Below, piece after piece: positions 10,401 through 16,718 of a stretch of 64,000 nucleotides of DNA; positions within the stretch are counted from its first letter, which is position 1, and every line of letters begins with the position of its first letter. A program made the translations under genes and the position numbers. Where the stretch lies: the NCBI RefSeq assembly GCF_020966755.1, contig NZ_JAJKFT010000004.1, positions 1,426,001 through 1,490,000 of the forward strand, read 5' to 3'. The notes under the pieces are model-generated. The model did not search any database and had not been told where the DNA came from. It saw only the letters and a program-made list of their open reading frames with translations. This stretch comes from Blastopirellula sediminis. GTDB lineage: Bacteria; Planctomycetota; Planctomycetia; Pirellulales; Pirellulaceae.

Positions 10401-11139
10401 GGAGGGAGGAGAGAACTTCGCTGACGACCTTTTAGATGAATATTGCTATTTGACGACGTTGCCGACGGAGTCGCTACGATCGGCGGCGCTGAATAAAGGT
10501 TCGGTCTTAGTCACGCAATTGGTAGAAAGCGACGCATCGTCCCGTTACGCCGCGATTCATTGGCAGATGTATACGAAATTGGCCGAAGGGGCGCTGCAAA
10601 AAGACGGAGACCGCTCAGCCGCATTGCAACATTACTCGACGGCGTTGGTCATCGCTGACCGCTTTTGCCAGGCGAACCCGCAAGACGAAAACGCGCGACA
10701 CCGACTGTTTCGCGTCTACCAGGCCCGTGGACGAATTCAGACCGAAATGGGCAAGCTGGACAACGCCCTGGCCGATCTGAAACAAGCGGTGAAGTACGCA
10801 GACGACGCGAGTTCGCAATTTGCGAAAGTTCAGCTTGCCTGCGGTTTGGCTCGCTTGAAACAGTGGACCGAAGCCGATCGAATCGCTGGGGAGCTTGTCG
10901 CTTCAACCGATTCCCAGTCGATGCTGGAAATGGCCCGCTTCCACTGTTTGGCGGCAGCCGGACGAAACAAGGAAACGTCCGCTCGGACGGAATCCCATCT
11001 TCAGCAGGCGATCAAAACGCTGACCCCGATGATTCAACACGACGATCAGCTATCCAAAACGCTGGAATCGGACGACGAGTTTTCGGTTCTGTTAGCCGCC
11101 GATGTCTGGAAGTCGACCTTCGGCTTGAAAAAGGAATAG
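7435..11139 (+). CDS. Membrane Ser/Thr protein kinase with C-terminal TPR domain
   Basis: I take the ATG at 7435 (1234 residues) because it overlaps the sigma-factor stop in an ATGA junction; the upstream ATG at 7366 lies inside that gene. A short N-terminal region precedes a Hanks-type kinase domain (~125-400): glycine loop GRGGMG (about 137), VALK lysine, catalytic loop HRDLNPRN (about 256) and DFGLA (about 277). The usual Lys of HRDLKP is Asn here, while Asp, Asn and DFG are kept. One membrane segment lies at ~423-443 (IVFVCIMTLLTIACLIAS), followed by about 750 residues of TPR-like helical repeats. This puts the kinase in the cytoplasm and the TPRs outside the membrane. It probably acts on or with the coupled ECF sigma factor. 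Confidence 0.92.
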   Translation: MSGSKGKLQALGKIDAICDQFEQAWSVKSPANPVDFVADLSGEDRRAALAELFLLDHELRLKFNLNCSIQYYRERFPAEQSVIEGLAQELEATLPPSQGSDLVSTRHIFFSPGDEGIPVTSLSEGMIVGNCEIIRELGRGGMGVVFLARQLSAHRNVALKIVRPDYIESLTESDRESLIDRFQNEVIAATRVEHPNVIAIYEVGKFGSSPYFTMQFAAGEALSRKLRKGPLDSETAARYLLQVAHGVYAAHQRNILHRDLNPRNILFDDASDRALVADFGLAKLLDGALTRTNDGALMGSPPYMAPEQVADSANVTTAADVYGLGATLYHMLTGRPPFLAASPSATLYQVVNDHPVLPRELNQSLARDIETICMKCLHKEPRMRYTSVAALADDLQRFLDNRPIVARPISSMERLWRWCLLNQGTAIVFVCIMTLLTIACLIASNRYIVASRNQILAEQRQAESLRYFQLTSQLAEETVEWISQDPRLRAHGLEEARRVQLERAARCYEQLALIRSEDPELLESQAAAFLQLGKINLNLQEFSKAEVALRQSLRVLDSIVDSSSVDPRISSEAYATLGDVLLNVGKLEDAEASYLLARTQREASLAKNPTDRQAIIDVAKSLSDSGRILETREAFVDAEREYESAIALFQSETMQSNRTHDEYLAQAKLQSDLARVLARQERLEESVSANRTAQQIAQELLRALDRDPDVQELIVACQNNLADLFQRLGRSEEAENEYLAVIQTLRQMTTTHPDVDYYGRNLALTQHNLASVYMENDKLEEARQQQQLAIDLLASLVQKRPESIDFRHHLSRAQLLLANILLSLDQAAEAIATLGFASEELEQLSHDHPDVVDFQRDRAQCYGILANIRLDESDFVEAKRLLQSALTALQFALDSPDCFEAKQDVAALYVRLGGLDLMTDDISAATAEFQKASALYANLRETGDSVYLQQADAITHQNLSRLYFDREEWTKATEHAAQSIQLLESLHQMEGGENFADDLLDEYCYLTTLPTESLRSAALNKGSVLVTQLVESDASSRYAAIHWQMYTKLAEGALQKDGDRSAALQHYSTALVIADRFCQANPQDENARHRLFRVYQARGRIQTEMGKLDNALADLKQAVKYADDASSQFAKVQLACGLARLKQWTEADRIAGELVASTDSQSMLEMARFHCLAAAGRNKETSARTESHLQQAIKTLTPMIQHDDQLSKTLESDDEFSVLLAADVWKSTFGLKKE

Positions 11140-11156
11140 TCGCTCTTCGCGTCGAG

Positions 11157-13364
11157 TTACTTCTTGGCGTTCGCGACAGGAATCATAAGTCGGAATCCGA
11201 TGTCGTCAGCGCCTGACGCTTTTTCCGTGGCTCGCCAGGTAACGCGAGCGTCGTCGCTCGACTTGGCGAAACTGCAGCCGCGAATTGCATGTTGATCTGC
11301 GAAGGAGGCGGCTTGGGCCTGTTCGCCATGTCCGGGGGCGTAAATGTCGCTGCACCACTCGGCGACGTTTCCTAACAGGTGCGAAAGTCCGGTCGGGGTC
11401 GCTCCGCTCGGGAGCGAATCAACCGCCACGGGGCCAGCGATATCCGAACCGAAGAAGAGATTCGCGTGCTCCATGTCGAGCATCGGAGATCCCCACGGGT
11501 AAGGAAAGCCCGCGCCTTCAGCCCCACGAGCGGCGAACTCCCATTCGACTTCGGTTGGCAGGTCTCCGCCGGCCCAGTTGCAGAAGGCTTGCGACGCCTC
11601 CCAAGAGACGTCCCGAATCGGCTGATTCGCGGCCGATCCCGCTTCTCCCCAGGTAGTCAGCCAAGCTCCTTCCTGGAACTGCTTCGTCGCCTCCGCGAAC
11701 TGCTCAAACTGTTCGTTCGTCGTTTCGGTCGTCGCCAAATAATAAGGTCGCTCCGGCAGACGGTCTTCGGCCGCCAATTCGCCAGGCTGCAAATCCCCTT
11801 CCACTCCGTATTTGAAGTTGGCAGGCTTGATCAATACCAGGACCAGCGGCGCCTTCTCGGCCAGCGCGACAACCTCAATCCGCGTCGGCAGATTCAACTC
11901 AGGATCGATCTCGGCGTCTTTGACGCCTCGCACTTGGGTCGGCAACGCCGGCCTGGGGTCGGGCATTTCGTTCCCCTGATCTTGTCGCTGAACCAATTGG
12001 AAAGGCCCCAGCGGCAGTTCGTTGACCGATTGCACCTTGAGCACTGGCTCTAAGCTTTTATACCCCTCTTTGCTGATCAACGCTTTGTGCTCACCGACCG
12101 GAATGTTGTAGTACTTTCCAAGCTTGGTTTGACCGGCGGACTCAATCTCCTGTCCGTCGATCGAAATGATGGCGTCGTCGGGCGTCACCTTGATATGAAC
12201 TTCGACTAGTTCTTCGCTAGGAAATTTCGCTATTTCCTCGTTTTGAACTTCCGTAATTTCCTCCGGATGTCTCGCAGCACGTAGCTTTAACCCAACAATG
12301 ACCGCTCCAATCAGGATCAGGGCGCAGAGCGGGTAGAGTACGTACGGCTTGCCCAGGAAATCGTTGAGCGATTGGGACGACTTGGCAGAGGGCTTCGCCG
12401 GAGACGACTTCGCGGAAGACGTCGTGCCTGAACGCGTTGGCGCGGTGGAAGCGGCAGCGGCGGCAGTTGCCGTGGCCGCGTTCGTTGACGTCGGCTTCGA
12501 AGCCGATTCCGCCGGCTTGCTGACCGGTTCGGCGGCGACTTCGAAACTCTTGATCGGCACGTCGCGCAGCAGGTCAAGCGCCTTCTGAGCCGTCGCCGGT
12601 CGTTCGGCGACATGTTTCTTCGTCATTTTTTCGATGACCGTCGCCAGATCGTCGGGGATGCCCGGGGCGATCTGACGGATCGGCGGCAACTCGTCGTCGG
12701 ACGTGTGCCAGCGCATCCACGCGGTATTGGCGTCGATGGCGCCAACTCCGGTTCCAGGGAAGAGCGAGTCGAAACTAGGGCCTTTCAACAATTCCAGCGC
12801 CGTAAACCCAAGACAATAAAGATCGAGCGCCGGACCGAACGGGCCGAACTCCGACTTAAGGAGTTCCGGCGCCAGGTATTTCATGCTGCCGGTCGGGACA
12901 CGAATCTCGGCGTCGACGCCAACCTCTTCAAAATCGCTCAACTTGACCCGGCCTTCGCTGTTGATCAGCAAATTGGAAGGTCGGACTTTGCCGTGGAGCT
13001 TTCCTTTTCGGTGCAAAAAGTTGAGCGCCCTAAGTACTTGTTGCAGGACGCTACGAACCAGGTCGAACGACAACGGACCTTGCGCAACCTTGTCGGCAAG
13101 GGTTCCTTCCATCATTTCCATCACAATCCAGCCGCGACTGCGGTCGACGCTGTAGACCGTCAGGATGTTCTCATCTTGGTGCTGGGCAAGGAATTGGGCC
13201 TCTTTCAGGAACTGTTCCAGCATCCGTTCGTCGCGCTGCGCCTGCGGAGAAAGTTGCTTGACGGCGACCTGTCGGTTGAGTGTCAGATCATGGGCCCGAT
13301 ACACAATGGTATTTTCCCCACGACCAATTTCCTCGAAAGTCTCAATCGAGTTTGGCGAGCTCAT
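11157..13364 (-). CDS. Pseudokinase-PEGA-FGE/SUMF1 fusion membrane protein
   Basis: The 735-residue protein has an N-terminal protein-kinase fold (~8-265) with GRGENT and VAVK. The catalytic loop reads HGKVRPSN in place of HRDLKPSN and the metal-binding motif reads DFE, so the catalytic Asp is lost and I call it a pseudokinase. An Ala/Ser/Thr-rich linker leads to a membrane segment (~330-350, LCALILIGAVIVGL), then a PEGA-type beta domain (DDAIISIDG..VGEHKALISKEGY, ~390-430), then a formylglycine-generating-enzyme-like (FGE-sulfatase) domain (~530-735: TTNEQFEQF, VSWEASQAFCNWAG, LPTEVEWEFAARG, GNVAEWCSD, GFRLM). It converges on the kinase gene. FGE-like domains here may bind ligand rather than modify sulfatases. 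Confidence 0.88.
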   Translation of the reverse strand: MSSPNSIETFEEIGRGENTIVYRAHDLTLNRQVAVKQLSPQAQRDERMLEQFLKEAQFLAQHQDENILTVYSVDRSRGWIVMEMMEGTLADKVAQGPLSFDLVRSVLQQVLRALNFLHRKGKLHGKVRPSNLLINSEGRVKLSDFEEVGVDAEIRVPTGSMKYLAPELLKSEFGPFGPALDLYCLGFTALELLKGPSFDSLFPGTGVGAIDANTAWMRWHTSDDELPPIRQIAPGIPDDLATVIEKMTKKHVAERPATAQKALDLLRDVPIKSFEVAAEPVSKPAESASKPTSTNAATATAAAAASTAPTRSGTTSSAKSSPAKPSAKSSQSLNDFLGKPYVLYPLCALILIGAVIVGLKLRAARHPEEITEVQNEEIAKFPSEELVEVHIKVTPDDAIISIDGQEIESAGQTKLGKYYNIPVGEHKALISKEGYKSLEPVLKVQSVNELPLGPFQLVQRQDQGNEMPDPRPALPTQVRGVKDAEIDPELNLPTRIEVVALAEKAPLVLVLIKPANFKYGVEGDLQPGELAAEDRLPERPYYLATTETTNEQFEQFAEATKQFQEGAWLTTWGEAGSAANQPIRDVSWEASQAFCNWAGGDLPTEVEWEFAARGAEGAGFPYPWGSPMLDMEHANLFFGSDIAGPVAVDSLPSGATPTGLSHLLGNVAEWCSDIYAPGHGEQAQAASFADQHAIRGCSFAKSSDDARVTWRATEKASGADDIGFRLMIPVANAKK

Positions 13365-13462
13365 CGAAGGTGTTCTCCACGTCGTCGTTTTTAGCGTGCT
13401 TTAGTCGAACTCCGACGTAGGGCACTAGGAAATCCCCGCCAGAATCGGCAAGCGATTGTCTT

Positions 13463-13468
13463 TATAAT
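13463..13468 (+). promoter_or_regulatory. Possible -10 element ahead of the pilus operon
   Basis: A perfect TATAAT lies about 100 bases upstream of the first pilus gene in a ~200-base divergent gap. No good -35 stands 17 bases upstream, so this is only a candidate. Confidence 0.3.
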
Positions 13469-13569
13469 GTCCGACTTCCACGTAAACTAGACATTCAATA
13501 GGGAAATCCTTATGCGATGTCGGCCGCATATTCCATTTGCGGCGACGGTTCTTCGGAAGAGCGAACCCT

Positions 13570-14688
13570 GTGAATTCAAAAGAGATTTACGCGCGGACTA
13601 CTCGACATTTCCTGGCGCCGATTATCCCGTTGCTGGATGATCCATCGGTCAGTGAAGTGCTGATCAATGGCTGCGACGTCGTTTATTACGAGAAGGCTGG
13701 TCGGCTTCATCTTTCCGATTGCAAGTTCGAGAGCGAGGCGGCGCTGCAAGCCGCTGCCCGCAACATCGCCGAATTTGCGAACCGCACGATTGACGGCGCC
13801 AATCACAGCGCCGACGCGCGTTTGCCCGACGGCTCACGCGTACACATCATCGTCCCCCCAAGCTCCCGCAACGGCATCTGTCTTTCGATTCGCAAATTCC
13901 AGCGATCGTCGTTCGATTTAAGTCGTTTGGTAGAGGGCGGTTCGATGACGTCGGAGGCGCGAGAGTTTCTTACCCTCGCAGTCGCGCTGCATAAAAACAT
14001 TGTCATCGCCGGGGGGACAGGCTCCGGAAAGACGTCGCTCTTGAACGCCTTGTCGGCTGAAATCCCGGAATACGAACGAATCGTCGTGATCGAGGATAGT
14101 TCGGAGCTGCAATTGCGTCAGCCGCATACGGTTTACCTGGAAGCTCAGCCGGCTCGGCCCGATGGAACCGGGCAAGTGACGATCCGCGACTTGTTCGTCG
14201 ATTCGCTCCGGATGCGGCCTGACCGCATCGTCGTGGGCGAAGTCCGGCGGGGGGAAGCACTCGACCTGATCCAATCGATGATTTCCGGTCACGCCGGGGC
14301 GCTCACGACGGTCCATGCGACTACCGCTCGAGACGCCGCGGTCCGCCTGGAAACGCTGAGTCTGATGAGCGACGTGTCGCTTCCGGTTCATGTCGCCCGC
14401 ACGATGGTCGCGTCTGCGATCCACCTGATCGTGCAGATCGGACGTTTTCCCGATGGCAGCCGACGCCTGAAGGCGATCAGCGAGTGCCTGGGGATGGATG
14501 AGCGAGGAGAATACGTCTTCCAAGATCTGTACGTCTTTCACGCGAGCGGTACGGACGAAGCGGGAAAGGTTACTGGGGAGCTGGCATTTACCGGGATTCA
14601 GCCTCAGTTTCGGCGGGAAGTCATCGAGCAGGGAATGGCCGATCGGCTCGATCTGACTCGAAGCGTCTTCCTAAGTCCGGACCCCTAG
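13570..14688 (+). CDS. cpaF: CpaF/TadA-type secretion ATPase (first copy)
   Basis: The protein is a hexameric type II/IV secretion ATPase that would energise Tad pilus assembly at the inner membrane. The GTG at 13570 (372 residues) is preferred: GGAAGAG (13555-13561) lies eight bases ahead, whereas the upstream TTG at 13537 has no ribosome-binding site. Motifs are Walker A GGTGSGKT (about 147), Asp box DSSEL, Walker B/His box region RMRPDRIVVGEVR, and HAGALTTVHA. It is shorter than the second ATPase at 21512 and lacks the FHA and long helical N-terminus. It opens the pilus operon and is followed after 188 bases by the pilin. Confidence 0.9.
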   Translation: MNSKEIYARTTRHFLAPIIPLLDDPSVSEVLINGCDVVYYEKAGRLHLSDCKFESEAALQAAARNIAEFANRTIDGANHSADARLPDGSRVHIIVPPSSRNGICLSIRKFQRSSFDLSRLVEGGSMTSEAREFLTLAVALHKNIVIAGGTGSGKTSLLNALSAEIPEYERIVVIEDSSELQLRQPHTVYLEAQPARPDGTGQVTIRDLFVDSLRMRPDRIVVGEVRRGEALDLIQSMISGHAGALTTVHATTARDAAVRLETLSLMSDVSLPVHVARTMVASAIHLIVQIGRFPDGSRRLKAISECLGMDERGEYVFQDLYVFHASGTDEAGKVTGELAFTGIQPQFRREVIEQGMADRLDLTRSVFLSPDP

Positions 14689-14876
14689 GAAAAAATAGTC
14701 GTGCAGGGGGGTGTGTTGCGGTGATGCCCTTGATTATTTTGATGAATTCCAACGAAAAGGTGTCTGGCTAACGGATCGGCTTGCCATGTAGCTGATGTGC
14801 GGAGAACGCACGATGGATTACTTAAAAACACGCCCCAAGGCGTTCACCAAAAGCTTCATTAACGCGGAGTACGACA

Positions 14877-15053
14877 ATGTTGACCCAGATGAAAAGCGCG
14901 GTAGACAAGTTCCACAACGACGAAGATGGCATCGAGGCCCTGCAGGTCGTCATGATCGTCGCATTGGCCGCGATTATCTTGATCGCCTTCATGACGCTTG
15001 GCGACAAAGTGATCCAATGGATGCAGGAGAGAGTCCAAGAGTTGATGGGATAG
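14877..15053 (+). CDS. flp: Flp-type type IVb pilin
   Basis: A 58-residue prepilin. A short charged leader ends DEDG, then IEALQVVMIVALAAIILIAF, with Glu at +2 of the mature chain and a hydrophobic helix, and a short amphipathic tail ending in LMG. The G|IEALQ junction is the expected prepilin-peptidase site. A GCGGAG ribosome-binding site lies about nine bases ahead. The 188-base leader upstream is the longest gap in the operon, so an extra promoter for the abundant pilin is likely. The peptidase gene begins four bases after the stop. Confidence 0.9.
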   Translation: MLTQMKSAVDKFHNDEDGIEALQVVMIVALAAIILIAFMTLGDKVIQWMQERVQELMG

Positions 15054-15057
15054 TCGC

Positions 15058-15795
15058 ATGTCTAGCGAAACTGCGAACGCCGCTAATGATCTGCCAGAGC
15101 GATCCAATCGCCTGGCGACGCTTTGGCGGATCGGTTGGCTTTTGCCGGCGGTCGCCTTGGCGGTCGCAGCGACGCTGACGCTGGTTCCACTGCAAGGGGG
15201 CTGGAAGACAGGCGGCGGATTGATGCTGCTGATCGCGGTTGCGATCGCAGCATTCACCGATATTCGGCAACGCCGGATCTATAACTGGCTCACCTATCCG
15301 TTATTCCTTTGGGCTTTGGGATTGAATCTTGTCGCCAGCATTGGTTGGCCGCAAGAAGGGACGGCGGCGTTCGCATTTACAGAGGCGATCCCCGTTGGTC
15401 CTGCAGCGCTCGGAGCGATTGGGATTGGCCAATCGCTAAGCGGCGCCGCGACCTGTTTCACGATTTTGCTGGTCGCTTACTTGCTTTCCGGCGGGGGCGC
15501 CGGCGACGTCAAGATTGCGGCTTGTATTGGGGCTTGCCTCGGAATGAGAGCCGGCCTGTTCGCTTTGATCACGTGCTACCTGGCGGCTGCCGCCGTCTGC
15601 GTCGTCTGGTCGATGTGGAAGCATGGCCCGGTGAAAATTGGCGTCGGCTTCGCTCGTAAGGCGGCCGCGATCCTCATTCCCGGATTCGTCGCCCCTCCGG
15701 ATCAGGATCAAACCTTGTTGTTGGAGAAGCCGGTTCCCCTGGGACCGTTCTTCGCCTTGGGCAGCATTGTCGCTCTTTCCGGAGTTATCTCGTGA
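15058..15795 (+). CDS. cpaA: Prepilin peptidase, A24 family (CpaA/TadV-like)
   Basis: The 245-residue membrane protein has about six hydrophobic segments. The two catalytic Asp motifs of A24 aspartic peptidases are visible: AFTDIRQRRI (Asp about 68) and GGGAGDVKI (GxGD, Asp about 151). It would cleave the leader of the Flp pilin encoded four bases upstream and of the pseudopilin-like proteins downstream. The stop overlaps the next start (TGATG). Confidence 0.9.
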   Translation: MSSETANAANDLPERSNRLATLWRIGWLLPAVALAVAATLTLVPLQGGWKTGGGLMLLIAVAIAAFTDIRQRRIYNWLTYPLFLWALGLNLVASIGWPQEGTAAFAFTEAIPVGPAALGAIGIGQSLSGAATCFTILLVAYLLSGGGAGDVKIAACIGACLGMRAGLFALITCYLAAAAVCVVWSMWKHGPVKIGVGFARKAAAILIPGFVAPPDQDQTLLLEKPVPLGPFFALGSIVALSGVIS

Positions 15796-15962
15796 TGCGA
15801 GTGAGGAGGAGCGAAAAACGACGCGGCGCCATGTCTTTGGAAGTCGCCCTAACGACGGGCCTTTTGGTTCCTTTGGCGGCGGCCCTCTTTTACATGGGAT
15901 TGCAGATTTACCAATACCTGTTCGACATCACTTCCACCCTGGTCGGTTGGCCCTATCCATAA
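15795..15962 (+). CDS. Small pseudopilin/TadE-like protein
   Basis: This 55-residue protein is too short for routine gene calls but is well placed: its ATG overlaps the peptidase stop by one base and the next gene follows in 21 bases. The N-terminus is very basic (MRVRRSEKRRG), followed by AMSLEVALTTGLLVPLAA, a hydrophobic helix with Glu five residues after the Gly, like a class III prepilin or TadE leader. It ends VGWPYP. I infer a minor pilin or TadE-like subunit. Confidence 0.65.
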   Translation: MRVRRSEKRRGAMSLEVALTTGLLVPLAAALFYMGLQIYQYLFDITSTLVGWPYP

Positions 15963-15983
15963 CCTTGGCGGTCTGTTCTAGCA

Positions 15984-16718
15984 ATGTTCGCTTCTCCCTA
16001 CGAACTCGTACGATCGGTCGAAGCGATTTGGATCACCTGGTTCATCAGCGTCGCCATCTTCGTCTGGATAACGCGACAAGCGATCCGGCGCCAACCTTGG
16101 CGACGACTGCGGCGGCTGAACAATAACGAGACCGGAGGAGCCTACACCCTTTCGTTGGTTTTAATCGTCCCCTTCTACACGCTCTTGATCTGCGTCATCG
16201 CCGAGACGACGCTAATCCTGACGGTCAAGACCGGCACCATCTATGCCGCCTACCAGGCGTGCCGCGCCGGCGTCGTTTGGTCGTCGGCCGCATCCTGGGG
16301 CGAAACGCAGTCCAAAATGCGCCAAGCGGCGGTCGAATCGATGGTGCCCTTCGCCAGCGGAACGCAGGGGAAAGGAAAGTCGGGGACGGAATCGGCTCAG
16401 GCGCGACGCTACCTGGACGCCTACCAAGAGTACGCCAAGACCCCAGGAAAACGAAGCTACCTGGCCGCCAAGTATCGCTACGCCGAGAAATACGTCTCGA
16501 TCAGCAGCGATGGTCCGCCGGCCGAGTGGCATTCGGATCTGGAGGTGACGATTCAATACGAGTTCCCGTTTACAACGCCAGGCGCCGGGATGATTCTCGG
16601 CAAGAAGAACGCCGACGGTCGATATTGCTTGTCGATCATCAGCAAGGCGAAGTTGCAAAACGAAGGTCCTAAAAACGCCCAACAGCGAACAGGAATTCGA
16701 TATGCATCGCCTGATTAA
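15984..16718 (+). CDS. TadE-like pilus assembly protein
   Basis: The 244-residue protein has an N-terminal membrane segment (WITWFISVAIFVWI), a basic stretch, and then the TadE/G-like signature NETGGAYTLSLVLIVPFYTLLICVI (about 47-71), a Gly before a hydrophobic helix. The rest is an extracytoplasmic region without recognised domains. Two membrane segments are more than in classic TadE. It overlaps the next gene by 17 bases in another frame, which argues for coupled translation. Probably a minor pseudopilin. Confidence 0.75.
   Translation: MFASPYELVRSVEAIWITWFISVAIFVWITRQAIRRQPWRRLRRLNNNETGGAYTLSLVLIVPFYTLLICVIAETTLILTVKTGTIYAAYQACRAGVVWSSAASWGETQSKMRQAAVESMVPFASGTQGKGKSGTESAQARRYLDAYQEYAKTPGKRSYLAAKYRYAEKYVSISSDGPPAEWHSDLEVTIQYEFPFTTPGAGMILGKKNADGRYCLSIISKAKLQNEGPKNAQQRTGIRYASPD

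Noticed and set aside
13537-13569. TTG start for the first CpaF ATPase
   Set aside because: No ribosome-binding site; GTG at 13570 has GGAAGAG eight bases upstream.
14740-14800. Sigma-54 promoter for the pilin (TGGC.. TTGC words)
   Set aside because: The GG and GC elements are about 15 bases apart rather than 10.
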